Part shown: positions 9,971 to 19,559 of the stretch, piece after piece
Position numbering within the stretch: position 1 is the stretch's first letter
How the letters are laid out: every line of letters starts with the position of its first letter
Assembly: GCF_023221775.1 (NCBI RefSeq)
Contig: NZ_JAKUDS010000004.1
Coordinates: 1-64,000 of the forward strand
Direction: 5' to 3'
Length of the DNA: 64,000 nucleotides
Origin: Enterococcus cecorum
GTDB lineage: Bacteria > Bacillota > Bacilli > Lactobacillales > Enterococcaceae
Made by a program: the position numbers and the translations under genes
The notes under the pieces: model-generated
The model's input: the letters and a program-made list of their open reading frames with translations, nothing else
The model's database searches: none
What the model was told of the DNA's origin: nothing

Positions 9971-11803
9971 ATGAATTTAAAACATAGATATATTACAGGT
10001 TTTGATGGGATTCGTACTATCGCTGTAATTGGAGTTATTTTCTACCATTTATTTCCTAATATAGTCAAGGGTGGCTACTTAGGAGTTCCAGTATTTTTTG
10101 TTATCTCAGGTTATTTAATTGTTGATTTACTTAGACAAGAATGGGATGTGACACATAAGATTGATCTAAAATCATTCTACTTTAGACGAATGAAGCGGCT
10201 ATACCCTGCTTTGATTGGGGTATTAGTGCTATCTGCTAGTTATATTACCCTTTTTCAACGTAATTTACTGAATAATTTACGCGGTGTAGTTGTAAGTAGT
10301 TTGTTATATTTTAACAATTACTGGCAGATTGAAAACCAATTATCTTACTTTGATCGTTTTCATAATCCCAATCCATTTACGCATTTATGGTCATTATCGG
10401 TTGAAGGTCAGAATTATTTAATATTACCTTTGATTTTTCTACTATTCTATCAGGTGATTCGAAAAAAACGAAATCTAGCCACATTCTTTTTACTAGGATC
10501 TATTTTATCTGCAATTTGGATGGCCATTTGCTTTAAACCAGGGATTGATCCAACAGCCGTTTATGATAGTACTTTTACTAGATTGAGTTCTATCTGGTTG
10601 GGGGCGAGCTTAGCAATTGTTTGGCCTAGTAATCGGTTGAAAACGCAAATATCCGTACAGGCTAAAAAAACATTAGATATTGCAGGAGTCATTGCTTTGC
10701 TGGGCATTATGATCAGCTTTTTAACCTTGAGTGCCCAATCAAGTTTCCTATACTATGGTGGAATGTATTTAGTAAGTATTTTAAGTGCTGTGTTAGTTGC
10801 AGCCACTGCTCATCCGGGGGCTGATTTTAATCGCTTTTTGACGAATCCAGTATTTGATTATATCGGTAAACGAAGCTATGGTATCTATCTGTATCAATTT
10901 CCAGTGATGATATTTTATGAAAGTGTAGTCAAGAATATTAATCATTATTTGTGGTTGCATACCATTGCCGAAGTGGCGCTTATTTTAGTAGTGAGTGAAT
11001 TATCGTATCGCTTGATTGAAGTTCCTTGTCGTCGCTACGATTATAGTCAATTAAAGACACAAGTGACAGAGTGGTTCCGTCTACCAGCAGTCTCTAAGGG
11101 AAAAATAATGAGTATCCCAGTTATTTTTGTTTGTTGTGTGGCGCTATTTGGTATTTTTACCGCACCGGCTAATCAAAAAGATGACAGTCAAAAAGCCTTT
11201 GAAGCAACTATTGCTAAAAATAAAAAAGCAGCCGATGCAACTAAGACTACTCAATCAACAACAGAGGTGATTCATACTACTAATGAAATCGCCAATAAAT
11301 ATCAACTAACAGATAAACAATTGCTGAAGGCACAACAGATGAATCTAACCATGGTTGGTGATTCGGTCATGTTGGGGGCAGTTGAGGAAGTGAAAGAGAT
11401 TTTTCCAAATGTTGTAGTGGATGCTGATATAGGTCGTCAGTTATATAATGGCGAACAAATTATTCAAGCTTTACTGGATAAAAAACTATTGGCGAATACA
11501 GTAGTCATCGGATTAGGCACCAATGGCGTATATACAGAAGAGAATTTCCACAAGATGATGACAGTGATTGGAAAAAAACGCAAAGTCTATCTCTTGAATG
11601 CCTATGTTCCTACCCAACGTTGGCAAGGGGATATCAATCGTTTCTTATCTAAAATGGCTGATGAATATAAAAATATTACGCTCATTGATTGGTATGATTT
11701 AGGTAAAGAGCATGAAGATTGGTTTGAAGAAGATCATGTTCATTTGAAACAAGAAGGGCAAATAGGCTATACCGCGTTAATTGCTCAAACGATTTTAAAA
11801 TAA
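9971..11803 (+). CDS. OatA-type peptidoglycan O-acetyltransferase
   Basis: A 610-residue two-domain membrane enzyme. Residues 1-375 form an acyltransferase-3 domain with about ten membrane helices. It contains the motif HLWSLSVEGQNY near residue 138, with FYH (residues about 24-26) and FFVISGYL near residue 43 in the N-terminal helix region. A Lys/Thr-rich linker leads to an extracellular SGNH hydrolase domain with GDS near 462, GLGTNG near 514 and a catalytic D-x-x-H (DHVH) near 589-592. OatA transfers acetyl groups across the membrane to muramic acid and gives lysozyme resistance; this role is inferred from architecture. ATG 9971 follows GAGAAGG; a TTG 15 bases upstream has no site. In the hydrolase core H-L-W-S is intact. 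Other SGNH acyltransferases modify different glycans, so the substrate remains inferred. Confidence 0.85.
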   Translation: MNLKHRYITGFDGIRTIAVIGVIFYHLFPNIVKGGYLGVPVFFVISGYLIVDLLRQEWDVTHKIDLKSFYFRRMKRLYPALIGVLVLSASYITLFQRNLLNNLRGVVVSSLLYFNNYWQIENQLSYFDRFHNPNPFTHLWSLSVEGQNYLILPLIFLLFYQVIRKKRNLATFFLLGSILSAIWMAICFKPGIDPTAVYDSTFTRLSSIWLGASLAIVWPSNRLKTQISVQAKKTLDIAGVIALLGIMISFLTLSAQSSFLYYGGMYLVSILSAVLVAATAHPGADFNRFLTNPVFDYIGKRSYGIYLYQFPVMIFYESVVKNINHYLWLHTIAEVALILVVSELSYRLIEVPCRRYDYSQLKTQVTEWFRLPAVSKGKIMSIPVIFVCCVALFGIFTAPANQKDDSQKAFEATIAKNKKAADATKTTQSTTEVIHTTNEIANKYQLTDKQLLKAQQMNLTMVGDSVMLGAVEEVKEIFPNVVVDADIGRQLYNGEQIIQALLDKKLLANTVVIGLGTNGVYTEENFHKMMTVIGKKRKVYLLNAYVPTQRWQGDINRFLSKMADEYKNITLIDWYDLGKEHEDWFEEDHVHLKQEGQIGYTALIAQTILK

Positions 11804-11856
11804 AAAATGACGAGTAGTTCACTTTTCTTTTATAGTAGAACTACTCGTCATTTTTT
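11802..11856. terminator. Bidirectional terminator
   Basis: A perfect 19-bp stem (11802-11820 with 11838-11856) with A- and T-runs at the base separates two convergent genes and can serve both. Confidence 0.85.
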
Positions 11857-11857
11857 G

Positions 11858-12394
11858 TTACTCAATATTGACATGTGCTTGTAAAATTTCATCCTTGGCG
11901 ACTGATTGCTGTCTAGAGAGCATTAAGCATAAGACATCTAGCGTGATATGTAATGTTTGATCAAATAAGCTAGATAGTAGTTGAATCGATTCGATGCCTG
12001 AACCAGTTTTTGTCGCGCCAGGAATCACTACTAAAGCATCAGCAATTTGGGCAAGTTCTGATTGACGATGACTAGTGAAAACTAATAGTGTTAACCCTTT
12101 TTCTTTGGCACTTATCGCATCCATCAGCACGCCTTTGGTTGTTCCTGATCCGGAAATCGCAATAAATAAATCCCCTTCTTTCACACTAGGGGTAATTGTT
12201 TCGCCTAAGACATAGACTTCATAGCCCAAGTGCATTAAACGCATCGCAAAACCTTTTGCTTGAAAACCACTTCGTCCAGCTCCTCTAACGAAAATCCGTC
12301 TTTTATGAGTAAAGAGTGGTAATATATGCTGTAATTGTGTTTCATCTACTTGAGCCATCACTTGATTAATTTCTTTCATTACTTCTTGTATCAT
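11858..12394 (-). CDS. hxlB: 6-phospho-3-hexuloisomerase-like SIS protein
   Basis: A 178-residue single SIS-domain protein of the HxlB/PHI family. It shows the ribose-binding VRGAGRSGFQAKGFAMRL region near residue 36 and the ISGSGTT phosphate-binding loop near 79. In formaldehyde-fixing organisms HxlB converts 3-hexulose-6-phosphate to fructose-6-phosphate. No hexulose phosphate synthase (HxlA) is in this window, so the physiological substrate may differ. It is followed, in transcription order, by nothing but the terminator and is preceded 10 bp upstream by nnrD, so both probably share one transcript. Confidence 0.8.
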   Translation of the reverse strand: MIQEVMKEINQVMAQVDETQLQHILPLFTHKRRIFVRGAGRSGFQAKGFAMRLMHLGYEVYVLGETITPSVKEGDLFIAISGSGTTKGVLMDAISAKEKGLTLLVFTSHRQSELAQIADALVVIPGATKTGSGIESIQLLSSLFDQTLHITLDVLCLMLSRQQSVAKDEILQAHVNIE

Positions 12395-12404
12395 TTTTTA
12401 CCTC

Positions 12405-13244
12405 TTAGTGATATACCTTGACAAAATAATCCATCCAATAAGGAATTTTTTGAATTAGTTGACTGGGTAAAACCACATAACTTTCTTGCGCAATTTTATC
12501 GGCAATAAAACTATGTAGATAAACCGCGGCTAAAATGGCTTTTTCTTTATCCGTAAATTGGGCTAAAAAGCTACCAATCATACCAGCTAAAGAATCCCCC
12601 ATTCCTCCTGTAGCCATACCAGGATTTCCCAGTGGATTAATAAATTGTGCTTGATTGGCTAAATAGATTTGTGTCTGATGACTTTTTAAGACGACGTTGG
12701 TTTGTAATCGTTGTTGGACAGCTAAATTTTTTTCAAAGGTTTGATCTTTAATTGCAATTTGCGAGACACGTTGCCATTCCATTTGATGAGGGGTCAAGAC
12801 AACTTTATTAGGAAAACGAAAGTCCATAGGAAATTCAGCTATGATGGATAATGCTGAGCCATCGATAACCAACCATTGATTTTCCGATTGATTTTGAATG
12901 ACTTGTTGTAAAATAGTTCGACAATGAGGTTCATCACCTAATCCAGGGCCAATGACAATGACATTAGCTGTTCGACATACGCGATCAACTTCGACTAGAT
13001 TTTGCCAATCTACAATCATTGCTTCAGGTGTACGTGCATGGATTGCTGGTCGATTCTCTTTATCACAAATTGTCGTAGTAAGTCCTGTACCGGAATAGAC
13101 ACAGGCTTCCGTGGCAAGTATAATCGCGCCCCCATATCTTAGATTTCCACCTATGCAACAAACTCTGCCAAAGTTTCCCTTATGACTGATTAATGGTCGA
13201 CGTTGAATAGTTGATAGGATGGATTCGTCAAGTTCTGTTAACAT
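12405..13244 (-). CDS. nnrD: ADP-dependent (S)-NAD(P)H-hydrate dehydratase
   Basis: A 279-residue ribokinase-like protein of the YjeF C-terminal (CARKD) family. It repairs hydrated NADH and NADPH using ADP. Visible motifs are the N-terminal GNFGRVCCIGG segment, a GPGLG nucleotide loop near residue 98, VLTPHQ-ME near 151, and GNPGMATGGMGDSLAG near 205, where the Asp is the catalytic base. There is no fused epimerase (NnrE) domain. It is transcribed with the SIS-domain gene downstream. Length fits stand-alone NnrD. Confidence 0.88.
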   Translation of the reverse strand: MLTELDESILSTIQRRPLISHKGNFGRVCCIGGNLRYGGAIILATEACVYSGTGLTTTICDKENRPAIHARTPEAMIVDWQNLVEVDRVCRTANVIVIGPGLGDEPHCRTILQQVIQNQSENQWLVIDGSALSIIAEFPMDFRFPNKVVLTPHQMEWQRVSQIAIKDQTFEKNLAVQQRLQTNVVLKSHQTQIYLANQAQFINPLGNPGMATGGMGDSLAGMIGSFLAQFTDKEKAILAAVYLHSFIADKIAQESYVVLPSQLIQKIPYWMDYFVKVYH

Positions 13245-13405
13245 CTCTTAATCACCTCGTTGGTATTTGCTGATTATGAGTAAATTATAGCATAAATGAT
13301 AAATAAGGTGTATTTAGTAAGAAAGTGTAGAAATTTACTTTTGTATCTTTACGCTAATAGTGTTATCATAGTAGAGTGAATAAAACTTTAGGAGGTCGTA
13401 AATCT

Positions 13406-14818
13406 ATGACTATCGATTGGAAAAAAGAAGTCGAATCACGCAAAGAAGATTTATTAAATGACTTAGTTGAGTTATTAAAAGTCAAAAGTGAACGTGAAGA
13501 CGACAAAAAAAGTGAAGATGCACCTTTTGGACCAGGACCTAAAGCGGCTTTACTACATATGTTAGGCTATGGTGAACGCGATGGCTTTACAGTGAAAAAT
13601 GTAGATAATTATGCTGGCCATATCGAATATGGTGAAGGGGATGAAACATTGGGTATCTTCTGCCATATGGACGTGGTACCAGCTGGTGATGGTTGGGATA
13701 CAGATCCATATGTACCCGTAATTAAAGATAATCGCATTTACGCTCGTGGTTCTTCAGATGATAAAGGGCCAAGTATTGCTGCTTACTATGCATTAAAAAT
13801 TATTCGTGATTTAAACTTACCAATTTCTAAAAAAATCCGCTTTGTTGTGGGTTCAGATGAAGAAAGTGGTTGGGGAGATATGGATTACTACTTCCAACAC
13901 GAAGAAAAACCTGATTTTGGTTTCTCACCTGATGCAGAATTCCCAATTATCAATGGTGAAAAAGGAAATGTTTCCTTACGTTTACACTTTGCTTCAACAA
14001 ATACAGGTGCTGTACGTTTAGATAGCTTTAAAGCTGGCTTACGTGAAAATATGGTTCCAGGAAAAGCAACTGCAACAGTGACATTTACAGATGATGTACA
14101 AGCGCAAACTGTGGCAGATAGTTTCAATTATTTCTTAAGTAGCCGTCCAGTATCTGGCGAAGCGAAAGTTGATGGAAAAGTAGTTACTTTTGAAGTGGTT
14201 GGTAAATCTGCGCATGGAGCTAGTCCACATTTAGGAGTCAATGCTGGAACTTATTTGGCAGCCTTCTTAAGCAGCTATGAATTTGCGGGCGGTGCGAAAG
14301 ATTTCTTATCAACTATTGAACAATATATCCATGAAGATGTTTACGGGGATAAATTTGATATTGCCCATGAAGATGAAAAAATGGGCAAATTAACAATGAA
14401 TGCCGGATTATTTAGTTTTGAAGCAGATGGTGAAGATGCTTATGTGAACTTAAACTTCCGCTATCCTAAAGGGACTTCTGCTACTTTATTAACAGCAGGA
14501 ATGATTGCCAAAATTGGTGTGAATAAAGTGAAAATTGAAGAACGTCCACATCACATGAAACCACACTATGTACCAGCTGATGATCCATTGGTAGCTACTT
14601 TATTAGCTGTTTATGAAGAACATACAGGTCAAAAAGGTGAAGAACAAATTATTGGTGGGGGTACATTCGGTCGTCTATTAGAACGTGGGGTTGCCTACGG
14701 TGCGATGTTCCCTGATTATATTGATACGATGCACCAAGCCAATGAATTTATGGACCTAGATGATTTATTCAATGCTACAGCGATTTATGCAGATGCCATC
14801 TATCGTTTGGCAAAATAA
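13406..14818 (+). CDS. pepV: Dipeptidase PepV
   Basis: A 470-residue M20-family metallopeptidase that cleaves dipeptides, including beta-Ala-X types, inside the cell. The first metal ligand is in FCHMDVVPAGDGW near residue 84-96, the bridging Asp in RGSSDDKGP near 117, and the catalytic Glu pair in GSDEESGW near 150. A lid domain interrupts the catalytic domain (about residues 185-380). The start at ATG 13406 follows TAGGAGGT; the in-frame GTG 30 bases upstream is before that site. Single gene with its own terminator. Confidence 0.93.
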   Translation: MTIDWKKEVESRKEDLLNDLVELLKVKSEREDDKKSEDAPFGPGPKAALLHMLGYGERDGFTVKNVDNYAGHIEYGEGDETLGIFCHMDVVPAGDGWDTDPYVPVIKDNRIYARGSSDDKGPSIAAYYALKIIRDLNLPISKKIRFVVGSDEESGWGDMDYYFQHEEKPDFGFSPDAEFPIINGEKGNVSLRLHFASTNTGAVRLDSFKAGLRENMVPGKATATVTFTDDVQAQTVADSFNYFLSSRPVSGEAKVDGKVVTFEVVGKSAHGASPHLGVNAGTYLAAFLSSYEFAGGAKDFLSTIEQYIHEDVYGDKFDIAHEDEKMGKLTMNAGLFSFEADGEDAYVNLNFRYPKGTSATLLTAGMIAKIGVNKVKIEERPHHMKPHYVPADDPLVATLLAVYEEHTGQKGEEQIIGGGTFGRLLERGVAYGAMFPDYIDTMHQANEFMDLDDLFNATAIYADAIYRLAK

Positions 14819-14867
14819 AGTTTGTCTATAATAAGCATAATATTATTATAAAATTAATACATTTAGT

Positions 14868-14912
14868 GATAGCAAATAGGAATTAAAAACCTATTTGCTA
14901 TCGCTATTTTTT
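14868..14912 (+). terminator. Terminator after pepV
   Basis: A perfect 13-bp stem (14868-14880 with 14890-14902) is followed by a T-rich stretch. Confidence 0.8.
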
Positions 14913-15001
14913 TGAAAAAAATGATATTTTTGTGATTTGCAGATGAGAAATATTTCATGTAAGATAAGAATTGTACATCAAAATTCAAAGGTGGCGGTAT
15001 T

Positions 15002-17743
15002 GTGGAACTCAAAGAATTGCTGTATCAAGAAGTTCAAACGTTGACTAATGTAGAGGATATCTATCAAAATTCTATTACAGCAGATTATTTAGCAAAAAGA
15101 TTTTCAGCTAAAAGAAATACAATTAGTCACTATTTAAATCAACTGGTTAAAGAAAATCTCGTAATTAAAATTAATACGAGACCAGTACTCTTTTTTGAAG
15201 CCTCGAAATTACGCAATTATGCAAATACGGAATTATTGTCAGAGTATGCTTCTTTGGATGAACTTCAGGCAGCGCTTCATTCAAAGAGAAATGTATTTGA
15301 TGAAATTATTGGTTCAAAGCAGTCATTATATGGTCAAATTCGGCAATTAAAGGCAGCCGCTCGTTATCCGGGATTAGGATTACCGGTACTTTTGACAGGT
15401 CCCACTGGGGTAGGAAAAAGTTTTTTAGCCCAAAAATATTATGAGTATTGTGTTTCCAAGGGTTATGTTTCCTGTGATAAGCGCTTTATTCAATTTAACT
15501 GTGCGGAATATGCGGATAATCCGGAATTATTATCCAGTATTTTATTTGGTTATAAAAAAGGCGCCTTTACCGGGGCTGATGCAGATAAACCTGGATTGTT
15601 TGATGAGGCAGATGGTGGGGTATTATTCCTTGATGAAATTCACCGATTAAATGCCAAAGGACAAGAAAAATTGTTTAGTTTTCTCGATAACCAGGTCATT
15701 ATGCCCCTTGGAGAAACAAAAGAGGCCCATGCGGTAAAAGTGAGATTTATTTGTGCGACAACAGAAGATTTGACGAGTAATTTTTTGGCCACATTTATGC
15801 GCAGAATTCCGGTTCAAATTGAGATTCCGGCTTTAAATGAACGAACAGCTCTAGAGCGAGAAAGCTTAATCATGAAATTTTATCGCGATGAGTCTATTAA
15901 GATTGAACAAGAGCTTTATGTTAGTCAGCAAGTGCTTCATTTCTTAACAATGCGTCATTATTCAAGTAATGTTGGTCAATTAAAGAATGCTATTACGCTT
16001 TCTGTTGCCAATGCGCTTGGACATATACAGGATGAAAAAATTTATATTCGACTTTCTGATTTACCTAGTCATATTTTACAGACGAATGATTTAATCGATG
16101 TGAAAGCCTTTAGTCAGATAAACAGTGATTTTGTGGCGATTTCACCGCAAAAACCAATCAGTACTCATGAAAATACTAATGACCTGTTAAACTCTCCTAT
16201 TTATTCTATGTTTCAAAAATTTATTGAGTTGTCTGAGAAAATGGACAGCGAGGAGAAATTTAAAAGAGCTTGTATGACAGAGCTTGAATTATTATGTGAT
16301 GCACTGATTTATCGTAAAAGAATCCAACGTGGGGGAATTCCTTTAAGCTTTTTGAAAAATATGATTCATTCTGAAGTGACGAGCTTAGAAGCGAATTACG
16401 GTGTGAAATTTGATGGTAATATGGTGAATGTCTTAAGTTACTATTTCTACTATAAACAATTTGAAACCAGTGATTTTTCTACTTATCAAAGGAATATCTT
16501 CAAAAATATGATTCATATGTTTCATATTGATGAGCCAAATGTTTCCGAGGTTATTAGTATTTTTTTACGGTCGATTGCCAGAAATTTGAACTATGTCAAT
16601 GATGAAGTGGATCAACTATTTTTACATATCTATCTAAAAATTACTCGTTATGATTATCGGGTCCGTCCGATTCGTGCGCTTATTTTATCACATGGCTATT
16701 CGACAGCAAGTAGTATGGCAGATGTAGTGAATAAAATGATGAACGAAAAGATTGTCGATGCTTTTGATATGCCTTTAGATATTGGAGTTGATGATATTGG
16801 TAAAGAGCTAACTGATTACATCAATCAATATTATATTAGTGACGGTTTACTATTGATGGTGGATATGGGATCTTTAGAAGGGGTTTCGAAGTATATTTCA
16901 GGTTATGTTGATTTTCCAATTGGCATTATTAATCATGTCTCCACACAAATGGCTTTACATGTTGCAAACGAAATTAAACAGAATAAAACCATCGATGAAA
17001 TACTTGCGAATGTGAAAGAGGAGATCCATTATCAATCACAAATTATTTATCCAAAGGAAATTAAAAAGAATTTGATTATTACTTGCTGTCATACGGGGAT
17101 AGGTACGGCAAATCAAATCCGTACGTTATTGACTGAAAGTATGCCTGCAGAAGTTGAGGTACTGGTGAAAGCCTATGATTACCGACAATTACTCAATCGG
17201 GAACAAGTCGATGTTTTGCGCAAAACTTTTAACATTTTGGCAATTATTGGGACTTCCGATCCGCATATTTCAGGAGTGACGTATTTGGCTCTAGAAGATT
17301 TGATTTCAGGACGTAATATCCAAGTGCTGGAACAAATTTTATCAACGATTGAAAAAGGCATGTACATGGATGAGTTAAATGAATCCTTACTCCATAATTT
17401 CTCCATTGAACGAGTGCTGAATTCTTTGACTATTTTAGATGCCCATACGGTAATGAATCACATTGATATGATGATGCATAAATTTGAAGAATTGAGTCAT
17501 ACTAAATTGACCAATCAGCATAAAATGGCTTTATATATCCATGTGAGTTGCTTAATTGAGCGTTTGATTCGTCGCGAGCCTATTGATTCCTACGACTTTG
17601 ATGGACAAGTAGATGATATTCGTCACACTAAGAAATATATTTGGTTAAAAAATACGCTTAGTGTCATGGAAGAGAGTTATAGTGTCAAAATCCCTGATTC
17701 TGAAGTGGGATATATTTATGATATTATCTCCAGTGATTATTGA
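15002..17743 (+). CDS. gfrR: LevR-type sigma-54 activator of the gfr-like operon
   Basis: A 913-residue regulator of the LevR/ManR class. It has an N-terminal winged helix (1-70), a sigma-54 AAA+ domain with Walker A GPTGVGKS near 133, a complete GAFTGA loop near 187 and Walker B GGVLFLDEI near 204. PTS regulatory parts follow: a PRD (about 455-555), an EIIA-Man-like domain (SHGYSTASS near 561), an EIIB-Gat-like domain (ITCCHTGIGTA near 692) and a C-terminal PRD (about 800-905). Phosphorylation at these sites tunes activity to sugar supply. It starts at GTG with AAAGGTGGCGG upstream. A sigma-54 promoter and a mannose-type PTS operon follow directly, so that is its target. The gfrR name is by analogy with Salmonella. 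Confidence 0.88.
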   Translation: MELKELLYQEVQTLTNVEDIYQNSITADYLAKRFSAKRNTISHYLNQLVKENLVIKINTRPVLFFEASKLRNYANTELLSEYASLDELQAALHSKRNVFDEIIGSKQSLYGQIRQLKAAARYPGLGLPVLLTGPTGVGKSFLAQKYYEYCVSKGYVSCDKRFIQFNCAEYADNPELLSSILFGYKKGAFTGADADKPGLFDEADGGVLFLDEIHRLNAKGQEKLFSFLDNQVIMPLGETKEAHAVKVRFICATTEDLTSNFLATFMRRIPVQIEIPALNERTALERESLIMKFYRDESIKIEQELYVSQQVLHFLTMRHYSSNVGQLKNAITLSVANALGHIQDEKIYIRLSDLPSHILQTNDLIDVKAFSQINSDFVAISPQKPISTHENTNDLLNSPIYSMFQKFIELSEKMDSEEKFKRACMTELELLCDALIYRKRIQRGGIPLSFLKNMIHSEVTSLEANYGVKFDGNMVNVLSYYFYYKQFETSDFSTYQRNIFKNMIHMFHIDEPNVSEVISIFLRSIARNLNYVNDEVDQLFLHIYLKITRYDYRVRPIRALILSHGYSTASSMADVVNKMMNEKIVDAFDMPLDIGVDDIGKELTDYINQYYISDGLLLMVDMGSLEGVSKYISGYVDFPIGIINHVSTQMALHVANEIKQNKTIDEILANVKEEIHYQSQIIYPKEIKKNLIITCCHTGIGTANQIRTLLTESMPAEVEVLVKAYDYRQLLNREQVDVLRKTFNILAIIGTSDPHISGVTYLALEDLISGRNIQVLEQILSTIEKGMYMDELNESLLHNFSIERVLNSLTILDAHTVMNHIDMMMHKFEELSHTKLTNQHKMALYIHVSCLIERLIRREPIDSYDFDGQVDDIRHTKKYIWLKNTLSVMEESYSVKIPDSEVGYIYDIISSDY

Positions 17744-17784
17744 TATACCTGGATTTGTATTAGAAAAATAGAATCAATTTTTAG

Positions 17785-17810
17785 GCGTGCTGATTTTTGG
17801 CACGCTTTTT
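17785..17810 (+). terminator. Hairpin terminator after the LevR-type gene, overlapping the sigma-54 promoter
   Basis: GCGTGC at 17785-17790 pairs with GCACGC at 17800-17805, loop 9 nt, followed by TTTTT. The 3' arm and T-run are the same bases as the -24 and spacer of the next promoter. Confidence 0.6.
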
Positions 17811-17813
17811 GCT
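17798..17813 (+). promoter_or_regulatory. Sigma-54 (-24/-12) promoter of the gfr-like PTS operon
   Basis: TGGCACGCTTTTTGCT matches the sigma-54 consensus TGGCAC-N5-TTGCW at every defined base. It lies 33 bp before the EIIA start, between the activator gene and the operon. It implies RpoN-dependent expression driven by the adjacent LevR-type protein. Confidence 0.92.
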
Positions 17814-17845
17814 TTTAGTAAAGTGTAAGAAAGGAGGAATGAAAG

Positions 17846-18262
17846 ATGAAGATGATATTAGCCAGTCATGGAAAGCTTGCAGAAGGGATGAAAGATACGT
17901 TGGAAATGATTGTTGGTAAAAATGAAAATATTTATGCTTTTGCAGCTTATTCAGATGGTAGCGAAACGAAATTTTTGGAGGATATTCAAGCAATTATTAA
18001 TGAAAATCAAGATGAACAAATAGTCATTGCCACCGATGTTTTAGGCGGATCGGTCAATAATGAAATGATTCAATTACTTAATCGATATCCTCAAGTTTAT
18101 TTAATTAGTGGAATGAATTTACCCGTAATCATTACGCTTGCTACAGCCGTTTGTCCACTGACGACCGAAATGATAGAAGAGGCTATATCAATGGGTAAAG
18201 AAGGAGTAGTTTTTGTCAACCAATTAATGAAAGAAAATAATGAAGAGGAGGATTTACTATGA
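17846..18262 (+). CDS. gfrA: PTS mannose-family EIIA component
   Basis: A 138-residue EIIA-Man domain protein. The phosphoacceptor is His8 in MILASHGKLAEG. It takes phosphate from HPr and passes it to EIIB. The start ATG follows AAGGAGG. Its stop overlaps the EIIB start by four bases (ATGA type), so the two are coupled. Together with the next three genes it makes a complete mannose-family permease. The gfr assignment comes from the downstream deglycase-like genes, not from this protein. Confidence 0.9.
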   Translation: MKMILASHGKLAEGMKDTLEMIVGKNENIYAFAAYSDGSETKFLEDIQAIINENQDEQIVIATDVLGGSVNNEMIQLLNRYPQVYLISGMNLPVIITLATAVCPLTTEMIEEAISMGKEGVVFVNQLMKENNEEEDLL

Positions 18263-18729
18263 TTAAAGTGGTAAGAATTGATCATCGGTTATTACATGGG
18301 CAAGTGGTTTTTGCCTGGACAAAATCGCAAAATATTGAACGGATTATTGTGATTGATAATAAAACTTCTACGGATGATTTTAAGAAAATGTCATTGAAAT
18401 TATCTAAGCCGGCTGATGTCAAATTGAATGTTTTTAGTGTAGCCAAAGCATTAGAGAAACTTGATCAGATTAAAGCTTTACCGGATAATATCATGGTTAT
18501 TTTCGGAAATGTGTCAGAAATGTATGAATTTGTAACCGCGTACGGGGATATTAAAGAAGTGAATTATGGTGGTATTCCTGATCGTCCTGGTGCGAAACGT
18601 TATACTAATGCTATCTTTTTAACGGATGAAGAAGTAGCCTTAAGTAAACAATTAGCAGAAAAAGGAATCCAGTTGGTCATGCAACAAGTACCAACATCAC
18701 GAAAAGAATTACTCAATGAAAAAATTTAG
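18259..18729 (+). CDS. gfrB: PTS mannose-family EIIB component
   Basis: A 156-residue EIIB of the mannose/sorbose family. The active-site His is in the conserved RIDHRLLHGQV segment (His13). It phosphorylates the incoming substrate bound by EIIC/EIID. The start overlaps the EIIA stop and carries GAGGAGG upstream. The C-terminal half contains NYGGIPDRPGAKRY, as in family members. Confidence 0.92.
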   Translation: MIKVVRIDHRLLHGQVVFAWTKSQNIERIIVIDNKTSTDDFKKMSLKLSKPADVKLNVFSVAKALEKLDQIKALPDNIMVIFGNVSEMYEFVTAYGDIKEVNYGGIPDRPGAKRYTNAIFLTDEEVALSKQLAEKGIQLVMQQVPTSRKELLNEKI

Positions 18730-18746
18730 TTAAGGAGGATTTCCCT

Positions 18747-19541
18747 ATGTTAGTAAAAGCAATATTAGTTGGGATTATTGGTGTTTTTGCAATGCTAGAC
18801 TCACGATTATTAGGGCGATTAAATTTTGAACGTCCATTAATCGTTAGCTGTTTGGTAGGGATTGCACTAGGTGATTTACAAAAAGGTTTAATGGTTGGTG
18901 CAACTTTAGAATTAATGTCTTTAGGGATTGTAAGTATTGGTGCTGCGGTTCCTGCGGATATGACATTAGGCTCGATTATTGCTGCAGCGTTTGCGATTCT
19001 TTCAAATACAAATGCACAAACAGCTTTAACGATTGCCATTCCAATTGGTATTTTAGGTCAATTATTAGGTATTGTTTCTCGTATGTTTTTAGCTACTTTG
19101 ACTCACTCTGCTGATAAAGCGGTTGAAGAAGGAAAATTTGTAAAGGCTCAAAACTATCACATTGTTTGGGGACCAATTATTTATTCTCTACTTTACTTTG
19201 TCCCAGTGTTCCTAGCTATTTATTTTGGAACTGGTGTTGTGAACTCTTTTGTTAAGATGATTCCTGAATGGTTAACAAATGGTCTATCTCTTGCAAGTAA
19301 GATTTTACCTGCTTATGGGTTTGCTTTGTTAATGTCTACAATGTTAAGTAAGAAAACAACAGTATTTTTGATGTTAGGTTTCTTTGTTACTGCTTATGCT
19401 AAATTATCAGTAACTGGTGTAGCAATTTTTGCTGTAATTTTAGCTGTCATTTTATACAGCTTAGATAAAGGGAATTCAAATACTCCATCTGCAGCAAATC
19501 AAGCGCCAATGGATGATTTAGATGATTTAGAGGAATTATAA
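18747..19541 (+). CDS. gfrC: PTS mannose-family EIIC component
   Basis: A 264-residue membrane permease subunit with about seven hydrophobic segments. It forms the translocation channel with EIID. The LVGIALGDLQKGLMVGATLEL region near residue 36-56 is the family signature. The last 20 residues are acidic and unrelated to membrane function. It starts 17 bp after EIIB with AAGGAGG upstream. Confidence 0.92.
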   Translation: MLVKAILVGIIGVFAMLDSRLLGRLNFERPLIVSCLVGIALGDLQKGLMVGATLELMSLGIVSIGAAVPADMTLGSIIAAAFAILSNTNAQTALTIAIPIGILGQLLGIVSRMFLATLTHSADKAVEEGKFVKAQNYHIVWGPIIYSLLYFVPVFLAIYFGTGVVNSFVKMIPEWLTNGLSLASKILPAYGFALLMSTMLSKKTTVFLMLGFFVTAYAKLSVTGVAIFAVILAVILYSLDKGNSNTPSAANQAPMDDLDDLEEL

Positions 19542-19559
19542 AGAGAGGAGTAATGCAAC

